Both the position numbers and the translations under genes were made by a program. DNA of 64,000 nucleotides from Chrysoperla carnea. Its lineage: Eukaryota > Arthropoda > Insecta > Neuroptera > Chrysopidae. The stretch is from contig NC_058337.1 of assembly GCF_905475395.1 (NCBI RefSeq), forward strand, positions 30,094,983 to 30,158,982. The letters are read 5' to 3'. The notes beneath the pieces were generated by a model. The model saw only the letters and a program-made list of their open reading frames with translations, did no database searches and was not told the origin of the DNA. Shown in pieces: positions 12,598 through 25,900 of this stretch (position 1 is its first letter; each line of letters begins with the position of its first letter).

Positions 12598-12714
12598 AAT
12601 ATTATCAGCATTTTCCCAGATAGTCAGGCCGCACTTCGTGCCTTTGAAGCGTCAAGATTCCAAACGAGGATAGTCTATAAATGCTTCGAGGAACTGAATC
12701 GAAGTCAAATTTGA
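12598..12714 (+). pseudogene. Retroelement (LINE-type) RNase H fragment
   Basis: A short frame reads ISIFPDSQAALRAFEAS followed by a helix-like stretch ending FEELNRSQ. This matches the core of RNase H domains in LINEs (DSQAALKAL, then a conserved Cys/Leu-Asn region). Only about 40 residues remain; neither the earlier acidic residues nor the later PGHxGIxGNE block was seen. A relic too short for clade assignment. Confidence 0.55.
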
Positions 12715-12955
12715 AATAGGTAATTGCATTATTACTCCGTGGAATGAAGCTGAAAATAGGGTACAACCTCCGAAATCCAAGTAACTGAATCGATTTTGTT
12801 GAAATTTTGGAAATAAGCTCTACTTACCATCCTATTCAAAATCTATATCATGCCGAAGGGCGCTTTTTATCCTAAGGGGGTGAAAACTACCCCTTATTGA
12901 AAAAATGCAATAAAAATTAATAAAAAGTGTTTTAAGGACTTTGTAAGAGTGGGGA

Positions 12956-13001
12956 ATGATAAATCATGTTGAATATGAGTTGTGCCATGATTTATCATTA
13001 C
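12956..13001. repeat. Short hairpin, 14-bp perfect stem
   Basis: AATGATAAATCATG and its exact reverse complement CATGATTTATCATT are separated by 18 nt. No gene context suggests a function. Confidence 0.6.
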
Positions 13002-14290
13002 AAGTATAATTTTCAGAATGTTTCAACCCTTAATAATTAACATAAATTACGATGAAAAAAACGATTTTCAACTCAGATTCAAAGAAAAAAATTATATAGA
13101 CGGACATAATCCAGGCAAAGAGACGAAAGTGATCATATAAATGCTTCATTTTTTCAACAGATTACGGAATCCTTAAAACTGGCAATTCGGTAAATACATG
13201 AACGAAACCTTATGGTTGCTTTGACATGCAAGTGAATTTCAGACAAAAACTAAATTTTAATGTTCCATAGCGCGTGAAAATCAGATTTCCCAAACCATTT
13301 CAAGGAGATCCGATCAAAAATTTTTAATTAATTTTATTAAACTAAAAGATACGAAATTTTTCTTTTAAGTCTTCTAGTGCCGAAAAACTAATTGCTTTTA
13401 TCATTAATTTTATCCTGTCTTCACTTTATGTGAAGTTGTAATACCTCCTTGTAGTTACATCAGATTGACCTTTTTATTCTTGGTAAAATATTGTACTATA
13501 TTTGATTATTTAATTTTATTCTTGATAATTATAAATATTAATCACTTATAAAACGTAAAACTGTCCATATTAATGCCAATAAAGTACGATCCCGTTTTGT
13601 GTAATAAATGTAACTTGGTACGCAAAAATAAAACTCAAAATTCATACCACCAATAAAAGGGGTGTTTGAGCACCAATAGAATAATTTTAATACCGTCTAG
13701 TTAGTTTTCGAAAAAATGTGTTCAACAAAATATATTCTTTCCTTTAAACAGATTAAATTTGTAATTTAAAAATTTTCTCTTTTTGTTTCTAATAAGAGAA
13801 TTTGAATGCAAAAACCTTTTTTGGATTTTTTTACGAGAAACAAGTTTTTTGTATCTTTTACCAGTTAAAAGTTGTCGGGATCTTTGTTCTAATATAATAT
13901 TAATAATACATATTCATATCGCAGGATTCTAGGCAGTTAAGGAAAGTTATTTTCATCATCTGGGAATGTGTGGACCATAACGATCGCACTCACATGGATA
14001 GTTTGCTAAACAAATGTAGTGGCACATGCAGTTGATATATTTTAATAAGATGTTTTGATTAGAATATATTATGAATTATTAAAGATGAAATAAATAAGCA
14101 TAACTCAAAAATTCTGAGAAATGAATATTTAATCTTCCACATTCACAAGATTTATTATAACTATACTATTGTATAAAATAGACGTGATCTTTTTTTACAC
14201 TCTACAACGATATTCCGACGATTCCATTCATCTATTTACTTCTACAGTAAATGAAACAAAAAAAATTATATTATTTGAAATAGTTTATTT

Positions 14291-16181
14291 TTAATCATTA
14301 TTTGTATCTACAATCATTTCCTCATTATTTGTTATTTCTAAATTTCCATCAGTAGTTTTACTTACAATTGTTTCCTCATTTGCTTCTAAATTTTCATCAG
14401 CAGTTTTACTTTTTAATTTTTCTAAATGTGGTTTTCCAATACGTCGTAATTTAAAATTTTGCAAATATTTTAATTCACCATTCCAAGTTCTTAATAATTT
14501 CATTTGTCTTGCATCTAATAAATCAGGTATTTCAATTCCACATGTTTCATATTCTTGACGTTCGCATTCTTGATTTAAACGTATTATATCTTCACGACTT
14601 GCATGTTGACGATTTTTTCGACCACCTATAGAATGTTTCAATACAATTTGTTCTAATTCTTCATCAAATCGTGCTAAATATGTTTCAATAATTTCTTCAG
14701 TCTGTTCAGGTGTATAAACTTCTACATCGGGTAATAAACGATCTTTAAACCATTGAATTTTCTCACCAACTATATTAACTTTGAGATTATGTTCTTTTTT
14801 CTTCTTTTGTCGATTTTCTGTCCTGAATAATTTTAAAATTAAGATATTTCGAATAAATTTGTATTAGCTAAATTAATTTTGTTTACAAATTTCAACTCTG
14901 CTTTCTGATCCAACTTTTGAATTATACATTTCCACTAGACCAACACCATGATAATCGTCAGTAAGAATAAGTAAATTCTTTGAGAAGTCTAAGTATTACT
15001 CGCAGCTAATTTGGTTAGTTATATTTTTAATTCCCTGAAGACTAATCACCATTAAGTTGGTTTCATATGTGACTGACACTACATTTGGGCCCAAAATGCG
15101 TTTTATTTCGCGTCATATTATCAGTACTATTCTGTTAAGGTTTTAGTTTTAGTATAGTTTTATGGTTGATTCTACATTTATCCCTCTGTAGTAAAAAATG
15201 TGCTAAGAAAACTTCATGATACATGATTTATTTAACAAAATGCAAATGTGACTGACACTGCATGTTAAGGAAATCGCGTTCGCTAATGTTGTAAAGCTTC
15301 GAATATCCTCCTCTATGAATGTTTCACGATTTAAAATTGTATTTGGGGGCAATCAAGAACCTTAATATTTTATAATCAAATTTGTTAGAAAAATAAATCG
15401 TGACTGACAATACAGAACAAAACGTGACTGACACTAACGTCACTTTGAATTCCAAAATAGTTGCATTTTTAAAGAAACTTTTGAAATTGATATTACAGGA
15501 CACAAGATAGGAACTTTAAAAATACTCACTAATAAAATGAGTTGAATTTTGTAAAATATTTGGAATCTTAACGTTCTTATAAACATAAATAATGAAATTT
15601 CAATGAAAACTGAACATTTTCGAAGAAAAAATATTATTTAGGTACTCAGAATACTGAAAGCTAAAAGTATACTACAGTGTTGGCGCCATACTAAAGTATT
15701 TTTACCATCAAAAACAGTAATATTTTTTTCCATTCATAGTAAACTTTCCCCAACTGCTATAGATCGACTGTTGTATTATAAATACGCATTTCGATTACAA
15801 AGTAGTTATTATCAGTATAAGTTAATGATATTTCAATTGTTCGGAGAACTGAAAGTAAGTGTCTAGTAAAAATCTTTCAGGGAAGAATTACGATTGGGTA
15901 ATTCATATTGATAATAACTACTTTAATAACAAAAATTGCTATAAGAATTGGGGTGAATTTGATATTTAATTTCAAATACTTAAAATTCCCATTAATAAAT
16001 TGTCTATATCTACAAGAAAGAATGAATACTGAATACCTTTTCATCTGTTTGGCTAGAGCGAATGTTTTTCTACTGTTAGGATGTTTTAATTTTGCGATTG
16101 CTTTTGTAACTTTCGGCTAAAATAGAATAAGATATAATTATTATTTTTAGATAAAATAATTTGAATTAGTTTGCTTACCAT
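14291..16181 (-). CDS. TMA16: TMA16 homologue, translation machinery-associated/60S biogenesis factor
   Basis: Exons read on the minus strand: start codon 16179-16181, then 16037-16116, then 14291-14822. The ATG is the last codon of exon 1 (ATG|GTAAGC), and phases fit to give 204 residues, close to the 203 of human TMA16. Exon 2 encodes a basic N-terminus, PKVTKAIAKLKHPNSRKTFA, the family's HPxSRK signature. Exon 3 carries NIVGEKIQWF, YLARFDEELEQI, SREDIIRLNQECE and GIEIPDLLDA, the core of the family in the expected order. In other eukaryotes TMA16 binds pre-60S ribosomal particles in the nucleus. The C-terminal 35-40 residues are acidic and look species-specific. The gene shares a short upstream region with mRpS2. 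Intron 1 is 62 nt and intron 2 is 1214 nt with a reiterated 12-mer. Confidence 0.93.
14823..16036. repeat. Four copies of GTGACTGACACT in TMA16 intron 2
   Basis: Copies begin at 15069, 15248, 15400 (GTGACTGACAAT) and 15424, all on the plus strand. The remaining intron is AT-rich and otherwise featureless. Confidence 0.7.
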
Positions 16182-16520
16182 TTTGATTTCGCAAATTCTA
16201 AAATCTAAGAAGATAAACACGTGGTTCTTCAAAATTTAAATTTATGTATGACATTATTTTAAACAGTAACTCTAAACATTTTATTTATTCAAATTCTAAA
16301 AACTTTAGGCATTTTAAAAGTAGATTGTACCCTCTTTTTTTCTTCTAAAATTAATCTCTAAGTACATACATTTGCTGAAGATATTATTAAATTGTAGGTA
16401 TTTGAAAGCATGAAAATTATTACTTAATGGCATGGCCAACATTTTTAGAGCTTCTGTATTAAATGTTGTCAAATTTAGGTTAGTTTAATTTTTAAGTATA
16501 CATTAAAAAAATTTTCAAAA
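16182..16520. promoter_or_regulatory. Candidate bidirectional promoter of TMA16 and mRpS2
   Basis: 339 bp separate the two divergent start codons and must hold both 5' UTRs and both promoters. It is AT-rich. I see no TATA box at a convincing distance and no mobile element. Head-to-head spacing this short usually means a shared promoter; that is inference. Confidence 0.55.
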
Positions 16521-18527
16521 ATGAATTGTTTACGAAGAATTAGTATTTTACAAGCGAAAAAATGTTTAACTTATTCAACTTTACCTAAGACGGAATTAAC
16601 TTCTCCCTCAAATAAACGTAAGGTTTATTTAAAATATATTTCGGAAATTTAACCTAATGCTATGCTTTATTTTTAGTTGAATATTTACAATCCAACATGT
16701 TAACGCATCCAGATTACTTTCAATTACATAATTTATTTACCGTTGAAGATTTATTTAATGCTCGAGTTCATTATGGGCATAAGGACGGTTCTTTGGACGA
16801 TCGAATGAAACCTTACATATTTGGTTCTCGATTAGGTTTGTAAAAAAAATTAAACAGGTTACTTATTGATGGAATTCTTACAATCTTTCGATGTATATTA
16901 GTAAACAAATTCAATGTTTAAAGCCTTATAGTAGGCAAAAGATTTGATAAAAGTTTAATCATCACTAAATTTATTAAACCGAAACGAAATAAGAACTTAT
17001 TTTATACTGGTTCAAAGACAGTCCCAAAATTTCAGAAATTGTTTATGAAGTCATAAACAATATATCGAGTGATCTTAAGAGTCCTTCAAATTTTTTCAAA
17101 CTTTTTGTAGATTAAAAGAAGTAGTTTCCTAACTAGTAAGGAACTTGAAAATTAATGTTTTTTTGCTTTTAGAGCTCTATTTTATAATCTAAGATAAATT
17201 TTTTGAATCGCCGATTTACGGAAATATTAAAACTCAGTTTGAACCAGTCGAAATTTTCACTGATTTTTATTTAGAACATGAGACACCACGATTTTTTTTA
17301 AAAATGATGAATACAAACTTGAAACTTCGTGAGTGGCTTCCTTTTGACGAGTCTACCAAACTTTCCTTTACGATTTTTATCGAAAAGGCTGCGTTTTCCA
17401 AATGAGCATGATGACATCATATTTGAGTTATCGTTATGAAAAAACGCAGTAGGGAATTTGTTGAACACAATAATGATTAAACAATTCAGCAAAAGCGAAC
17501 CATATATTCAGAAACAAAAACACTAAAGTACGACATGTTCGAGGTGGTATACAAGCTCATCGGTGTAGTATTTTTGTCGGAAAAAATATTTTATTGTTTA
17601 ATAATTATTAATGTTATCAAATGGTCATAGTGTTCGGCAAATTCATTGCTGCGTTTTTTCAGAAAGATAACTCAAATATGACGCCATCATGCTTATTTGA
17701 GAACGCAGCCTTTTCGAAAAAAAAAAAAACCGTAGAAGTATGGGAGACTCGTCAAAAGGAAGCCACTCACGAAGTTTCAAGTATGTATTTATCATTTAAA
17801 AAAACCCGTTGCGTCCCGCGGTCTAATGTGTTATAGACCATTTTTTTCTTATTTCACTGTTAATTCATTCAGTGGCTTAGCTTGGATATCAACTTCAGTT
17901 CTCGCAAGATATTAAATTCATTTAGTTCCAAGCTTGAATATTTAGTTTTAATAAAATTTCGCATTATATTTACTGACTCTTGTATTCGCCTAAACGTTCA
18001 TTTTTTCTGTTCTATAACTATATGTCACTAATTTCTAATAATTTTTAGGGCATCTTATTTTTGATCTCGATAAAACAGCTGAACATTTACGAATAGCTTT
18101 AAATTTTGCCGCACACATCGCATACAGAGGTGGTGTTATACTTTTTATTTCTCGACACCCACAAACAGCAAATTTAGTTGAGCACACGGCCAAAGAATGT
18201 GGGGAATTTGCACACACAAGATTTTGGCGAGGTGGTGTATTTACAAACGCTGATGTTCAATTTGGTGCAGTGACTCGCTTACCAGACTTATGTATATTCT
18301 TTAATACCTTAAACAATGTGTTAGCTCCACATATAGCTGTACGTGATGCAGCTAAAATGGCAATACCAACTATTGGTATTGTTGACTCAAATTGTAATCC
18401 AAATTTGATTACTTATCCGGTACCTGGTAATGACGACAGTCCACAAGCAATTCAATTATATTGCAAATTATTTTCAACAGCAATTTTGGCTGGTAAAAAA
18501 GTTCGTAAAGAACACAATTTAGATTAA
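16521..18527 (+). CDS. mRpS2: Mitochondrial small-subunit ribosomal protein uS2m (mRpS2)
   Basis: Exons 16521-16617, 16677-16835 and 18049-18527 join in phase to 244 residues ending in TAA. The uS2 family fits along the whole length: [66 protein letters not shown], and the C-terminal [20 protein letters not shown], a hallmark of animal mRpS2. The first 40 or so residues are basic and serine/threonine-rich with few acids ([14 protein letters not shown]), a plausible mitochondrial targeting sequence. The protein is part of the 28S subunit in the matrix. Intron 2 (1213 nt) contains a 560-bp foldback element. It is divergent from TMA16. Confidence 0.96.
17275..17836. mobile_element. Foldback element in mRpS2 intron 2
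   Basis: Arms 17275-17480 and about 17620-17836 are inverted copies. Each holds GTGAGTGGCTTCCTTTTGAC or its complement, GGCTGCGTT and a polypurine tract, around a spacer of about 140 bp. One arm's sequence recurs at 31485-31625, so the family is dispersed. Confidence 0.7.
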
Positions 18528-18567
18528 TTATTACTGTTTGTTAGTTTTATTTCGTATTTAAGTAAAC

Positions 18568-18573
18568 AATAAA
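18568..18573 (+). terminator. Poly(A) signal AATAAA of mRpS2
   Basis: A canonical hexamer 40 nt after the stop codon. Confidence 0.65.
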
Positions 18574-19391
18574 TGTTTTATAAGTTTTATTAGTTTTTTA
18601 TTATTAAAAACCCGTCAAAAACTTCCCATACCTTTAAAGAAAATTCACTGGAAAATTTTTAAACATTTATAAATTTTCTAAGGCTTCCCATACTGTTTGT
18701 TGTCTCGTTATAATTGCAACGTTTAAAAAAAGCATCTCGGAACTAAAACTTATTAAAATTATCTAGAATTATTATGGGACGTAAAAGCCTATCAGATCCA
18801 TACTCTCCTCAAAATAGAATGTGAAAAATAAATCTTTTGATTATTTAAAGTGACAAAAACCTAGCTAATTTGACAATTAAATGAGTATTTTTTATATACC
18901 TCCGAAATCGTCCCGTAATAAACGCTTTTTGTACAGGATTTTAGACGATCTCTTAAAAATTCCGAAACAAAGTATTGAAATTTTTTCTCAAGTTGGTTTG
19001 GATTAAAAATTTGTCTATTTCTTCAGTTAATACGTTGATAGGTACGTGTTCGGTAGCTAAAAAACTAATTTTGGTATCTTTGGATAAATTAGGATGCTAA
19101 AATCATATTTACTCATCTTAGTTGACAATTGGATGAGTATTTTCAGAATAAATCCGAAACAAAACCTTTTCGCAAAGGATTTCGGGGATATCTTAAAAAA
19201 ACACTCGCCTAATCGTAAAATAAATCCGATTTTTGTGATCGATATTACGAAAATTAAGTGATTTTCTCGATTTTTTCAAGTTGGTAGAGAAAATTTCAAA
19301 AAAATCGGAAAAATTCTAGAGTAATTCTGACACAAAATTATATAGGAATTTTCCCTTTTGTCGATTGAACCAGTAGTTTCTGAGGTATTGA

Positions 19392-19945
19392 TTATTATAG
19401 TTACGTATATGCAAGCATGAAATATGGAATAATTTTTTGGGGAAATAGAAGCTATGCTGAAAAATTATTCAAAACTCAAAAGAGATGCATTCGTATCATT
19501 TTTGAATTAAAGCGATATGAATCTTGTAGAGGAGTATTTCTGAAAAACAAGTTGCTTACTCTATATGGTATTTACATATTGGAGTCCGCCTTGTTTGTTA
19601 GAAATAATTTTCAATTATTTAACGAAAATCAGCGCGAATGAATATATGATACGAGATCCAATGCTCCATACACAATAGACCAGACAAAACTTAATTTAAT
19701 ACTTAATGGCCCATATAATAACCTCATGAAAGTTTTCAATAAAATACCAATTGAAATTCGTAATCTACATAGTGACTCAAGATTTAAGAAAGAACTAAAA
19801 AGTTTATTGACTGAGAGGTGTGATTATAAAGTTAAAGACTTTCTGTACGCTATGTAAGCTAATTATAAAGATCATGACTATTTTCCATGTACAGTATTGT
19901 ATACATATTTTGGAAATAAATTATTATTATTATTATTATTATAGG
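19392..19945 (+). mobile_element. 5'-truncated LINE, C-terminal end of reverse transcriptase ORF (CR1/Jockey-like)
   Basis: The frame opens with SYVYASMKYGIIFWGN and continues QKRCIRIIF and LTLYGIYILESALFV, the conserved segment after the RT domain in CR1/Jockey-type LINEs. One in-frame TGA follows NENQRE. The same frame then continues (IYDTRSNAPYTI..., FNKIPIEIRN..., ending DFLYAM). The copy ends in a TTA trinucleotide tail at about 19919-19943, a usual LINE 3' end. It interrupts an older repeat whose GGTATCTTTGGAT motif occurs near 19075 and 19950. Confidence 0.75.
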
Positions 19946-22900
19946 TGTGGTATCTTTGGATTGCGAGTAATTAGGGTCCATGAAATATGAGATTCTAATT
20001 CATTCGATGATTAGATAATTTTTCGAAATATTTCCAGTATCGCTCTGAAACAAAAGCTTATTGTACTGGATTTTATGCAATATAACAAAAAAAACTCACC
20101 TAATGTTAAAGCATTTAGCAAAAATAATAATAGTGTCACATTTTTAAACACAAGGGCTGAAAATTCCAGGACCTAATTTTAACTCAAGCAATATATAGAC
20201 ATGGGGTGTGATGACATGATTGGCTATAAGTAGTAACTTTGTAGTAAAGATCACTTGATAAGACATGTAGTAGAGAATACGGATCCGCTTGATACAAACT
20301 CACTTAGAACTTCATTACAAGAAAATACCATACCATTAAAATAATACTTGTTTATATATTTTTTAATTCGTTAACATTTTGGAGGCATATAAATAAAAAA
20401 CACAATTTTTCAAATTTTCTTTATTTTTACTTAGTATATATTTTTATATTTATTTATATATGTATATACTTGTATACTTATTGTAAAATATACAATATTA
20501 TAGAGATTGTAAAAATACTAAAAAATCTATAAATATAATTGGAGATAAAATAATCGTCATCATATAATACCTATAGTAAAACCTACAGTAAAATTACTAC
20601 GTGTAAAAAAAGTGTTCGGAGAGAGATTATATAAAAATCAAAAAAGTAACGTAAAAAAAACATGCACATTGCAAAAAAAAAAAAACAGTCTTTCAAAAAA
20701 ATTTCAAAAATGTACAAAGGAGTAGTTTACATAATCAAAATTTTATTAAAATATGAACTATCCCTGACATTTTGAATAATACTTTTTCATTTAAAATTTT
20801 TGTCTTCAAAATACTTTTCTATCTTTTTTGTTATTTTTGATTTGGATAATTTTTTTTATTATTACGATAACAAAAATTGGTTCAGTTTCCTAATGGATAA
20901 AATAGGTGGGATTTATATTTACAAATTTTCTTTTTTTTAACTTATATTTAAAAGATGACTATGAATACGATTATTAAACTATTAAATTATAATATTAGGA
21001 AATCAAAAGAAAATAATTTTAAATAACACAGATATCTTAAAAATACGTTTAAAAAAATGAAACGGTTACTTTTTAAAAAAAATTGTATATGTTAACTTTA
21101 TATATGTGTACGGTTCTGTTTCCAAAATTAGAAAAAGTCAAAACGTTATTTGTGTAAAAAAAAAATGGATAAAAACCCTTTGTATGATATTTGATTCTAA
21201 TTTTTATTTGCTAAATTGCAAAAGGAACGTTTTCAAAACTTGAATGATACCGTTACGACTAAAATAAAAATTGAACATTTTTTAATTATTCGGAGAATGA
21301 AGAAAAAATTTATTTGAAAAATTTAGCATTGTGGTTCAGTAGTTTTAAACATTATCTAATATGTATTGGACGATATAAATTTTTTCACACGGAATTTATC
21401 TTTCGAAATGAATTCGAAAATCAGTGGCGGTGTTTCTGGTATGGTAGGTATGGAGGAAGCATTCGTATCTAGAAGTCAGCGATTGGAATACCTCACCCAT
21501 TATATCATCTCATCCTTTAACCAATTAAAAATTCTCTAAAGCACACTGACACGTCTTAGTATTTGTCTTTTGGAAAATCGGAAACTGCAGTTTGTCTTAA
21601 ATAGTCATGGATATGAGGTTTGTAATCAGTTATGCTTCTACTCTAGATGAATGTCGTATAATTCCTATCAAAAAGCTGGTTGGAGACGCGTTAATTCCTA
21701 GTCTTCATACAATGTCTTTTACCTTCCATCATGAATTTTATGTAAATAGAAGTAGCTAAATAAACAAAGGTCAAAAAATAATTAGAAAACCGCTATAAAC
21801 GTTCGAAAAACAGAGTCTAAAAGCCCAATAAACGTCCCTTAATTAGTATCAAGAGCTTAGTATCAAGACGAAGATCTGGCCCAATTTTAACGGCATATTA
21901 AATTTATAATATAATTTTTTGTTTTTGGTAGATTATCGAAAATAATACTAGAAGCAAAAAATAATACTAAAATGTCAGTTTTTCGTATTCATAGACAATT
22001 TATACTATTAGAATGTATTACAAAATAATTTTTTTTTAATCTTTAGTATGATCATGCATTCTTAAATCATCTACATTGAATATTTCATTATCCTGAGATC
22101 CTTATAAAAATCATATTGTTTAGATAAAAATTAAAAAGTTTGATCATCAAAACTTAAAATGCTAAAATCATAAAATTAATTAGACTGTTTTATTGTGTCA
22201 ATTATAATTGTGATCATTTTTGCAAATTATTCATTAATTTTTTTTAAAAATATTCTACACTAATTTCGATTACTTTTTTTCCTATGCCATACATCTATGC
22301 CCTAATAAAATAATGACCATCAATTTCAAGCGTATATTTTAACTTACAAAAATGGATCACATTGGAAATGGATACAAACATCTTAAAAAATTGATTATAC
22401 AAAAGAAATCGTAAAAGCCAGCAAAAATAAATAATGCTCAAAAATGCTATATTTTTACCAATATGAAAAAAATTGAACAAACTTTATTCACTTAAAAAAT
22501 TAATGAGAACAATCAATTGGTTAGGATACGTCGAATCAGTGAATAATCCGAAAATGATTACTTGGGGGCTTAACTTGTGTCTGTGATCAATTAAATGCGT
22601 TGTTTTTTAGTTATAATTATAAACATCAACAGTAGATGGTTATCTACATAAATCTGCGCGCGCGTGATTGAGTGGAGAGCGTATTGACTGAGCCAAATTA
22701 AAATTTTCTAAAAATATAAAAATATTTTTTCTTCAAATGAATTTTATTTTTCTGTAATTTTTAAGAAAATAAACAATATTAAACTGTTCATAACAATTTA
22801 TGGCAATAGAATTTTCCAATCTTAACAAAATCAGCTCAATCGACATCTAATTCTCAATATTCATGGTTCAGATTTGTCTAAACTATTCTTTTGGGGTATA

Positions 22901-25900
22901 GAGTGAAATACTGTAATTTTCAATACTTTTATCTTGAAATAATGTTTTTTTTTTCATTTTCGAATTTACCCTCTGAAGAAAACAACCTAAACCCCTAGTG
23001 AAAACAAACTAACTTCTTTTTCTATACTTATTATGAAATTTGAATAGTTTTGGTCCTTTTGGATCGGAACGCTTAAAATAAATATTAAAATTTCTGACCA
23101 ATCACTTCCTTTTTATTACAGACGAAAGATATGTTTTAAGAAATGATACATTTACGCAATGATTATTTCTATATTAAAATTCGAATTTATCTAACAACTA
23201 ATTTTAAAACATTGGCACATAAATAGCAAATTATATTCAGCCTAATTTCGATGGGAAATTAATATGAAACAAATGACGAAAAATGTAAAAACGATCGAGT
23301 AAAAAATTAAATTAATTTGTTCAACTTTTTACCACAGGTGTTTACTATATGCAAAGTGTTACCTCCGTTTTAAAATGGACTCGGACTTTTTAAAATTAGG
23401 ATGTCGTGGAAAAGAATAAACTGTCACATTCCTTTCATAATATTTGCAAGTTAGAAATTCCTGCCCTTGGAATAAGTTTGAGTGATAAAAGAAGTTATAT
23501 TCATAAAATTTGCATTAAAAAAAAAGTAAATATTTATGTATTTAACTTCCCCATTTTGAGAAAATTGGGCACATTAAAAATTACTCTCTTCATACAAAGC
23601 GTTTTTTAAAGCGAACACACTCTCTGTAAATTAAGTACCTCCATTCATAAATAGTCCAAACGATACATTGATAATATTTGATAATATATCGTTTTCGAAC
23701 AGAAAAAATACATAAGAGGTGCTAAACCTACAGGGGCAGTGGAAGCTTGAAAAGAAAGCGAGTATTTGATAAACACTACTAATTTAAAAACTGGTTTGTT
23801 CGGGTAAACAACATCCTGGTGAAACTCTTGCTATTTGTTTCAAATTTCTGCAATTACTTAATATTTGCTAGCCTCTACTAAAAAAGGAATACAGTGCAAA
23901 CCTATTAGATTAACTGCCATTTTGTTAATTATTAATCTCAAAGATAATAATTCTCTATACATTTCAAGCTATAACTTTACGATATTACTTTTTGATCAAT
24001 CATGATGTCAACCTATTTAATATATAACATTTAAACATCAAGTTTAAATTAAAATAAAATAAAAAATTAGCATTTAATTACGTGATTTACGTTAAATTAA
24101 AAAATGTTATTAAAAAAAACTAATAATAACCAGACGGTATGTAAAAATTTTTGGCACTTTTAGAACTGAACAAATTAATTATTAACTTAAAATTAATATT
24201 AAATGATGAATAATGACATTAATTAATAATTATAATGCTGAAAAATACTGAGAATAATAAATATATGATGTGTTCGTGTAAAAAAAAGTATTAATAGAGC
24301 ATTACGCCTGAGAATTGGATACGTATTTTGTTTATTCATTTTGAATATTGGTAAATTCACAATAGATTTGCATTTTTTACGATTTTTGCTGTAATGTACT
24401 CATGAATCTAGCATTTAGTAGTCATAACTCTAATAACGTTAAGTGTTTCCGTAAAACTATACATAAATTTATCGGAGTTAAGAATTTTTTTAAATTAAAT
24501 ATTTTGCAATATACTTTATTATTGTCTATGTGATGTCGTCAAAAACGTAAATGATGTGCCATTGTCTTCTGCGCAACAATTTCTGAAGTCATACGGTTAC
24601 TGAACTATATTTGTAAAATTTTCGTAATTAATGATTCGCTACTTCATTTATTCAATAAGATGTAAATTTCCGACTCCTGCTTTAAAGCTTCGGACAAAAA
24701 AACTAACTTAATGTCATGTTCCATAAAAATTTACTTGATTTAATGTAGCTCAATTACGCTTACTGAAATATTTGCTTTTGTATGAAAAAATATTTAATTT
24801 AACTTGATCTTATTATTTTTAAACGTTGTATATATTTTATTACTTTTGTAATTTAATACAAAAATGTCCGAAATTTAATTTAACGATTGTTATTTCGCAT
24901 GAGAAAATTTTTTTAAATATTCATCTAAAATGGTTTTATTTAGTGGAAGACTTCGATTCCAATTCAATTCAATAAATTTATATGCTAGATTGATGGCTAA
25001 CAGCAATTATATAGTTTCAATAATGGTACATAGCGTCATTAAAAAGATGATATGTACTTTATAAATGCGTAATTACGTATATATGTGTGATTGTGTGAGA
25101 TTATTTGTTATTGTGAATATGCCTTTATCGTATACATATGAGTTTAGTAAAAAATAGAGAGCTTTTTACCAGCTTTTAATAAAATATTTAACGTTACTTA
25201 ATGTGAATATGGTGTGAATATATAAAAAAAAAATGTTACCAAGTTTACGTGAAACTTAAAAATGATGTTAAGATTTTTTACTCAGGAAACATTTCTTATC
25301 TTTTAGTACATTTACTAATAACTATTCGAATAAAAAAATTCGTAAAAAGAAATTTTATTATAATTAAAATTAGTTTGAAAATAATCTTTGTTTATTAAAT
25401 ATAGCTTGCATGCTATTGCCATCGTAATAAAATTAAAATTTGGACTCGAAAATTTTATAATAATTGATTATAAAGAGTCCACGACATTATATATTTAATA
25501 TTACAAAAACAATAATTTTTAAATTAATTTTATTGCTTTGAGGCTTTGGTCACACGAGCGTTCAATTTCTCGAATGTTACAACGTCGAATGCAATGCAAA
25601 TTCACGCTTCACACATGGTCATAATTGTCAAAAAGTAAAAAATCGATAATTCTTTAAAGAGTGAATTATTAGAAAGAAATGAAATATAGCTTTGAAGGTA
25701 CTCTTACTAAGATTAATGGAAATCAAGTTTAAAAAATAATAAGGCTTGTTATACCATGCATATATGTAATATGCAAGGTTTAGTCCCAAGTTTGTAACGC
25801 TTAAAAATATTGATGCTACGCACAAAATTTTGCTATAGGTGTTCATAGAATTACTTAATTAGTCCATTTCCGGTTGTCCGTCCGTCCGTCCGTCTGTCTG

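Larger units (their letters stand above)
11324..14290. other. Intergenic region between aminopeptidase and TMA16 (convergent 3' ends)
   Basis: It holds the aminopeptidase 3' UTR, R1 copy 3 (11891-12469), a retroelement RNase H fragment (12598-12714) and a hairpin at 12956-13001. The rest, about 13.0-14.29 kb, is AT-rich with nothing recognised apart from the likely TMA16 3' UTR. Confidence 0.6.

Noticed and set aside
18035-18217. Minus-strand frame of 60 codons
   Set aside because: Shadow of mRpS2 exon 3.
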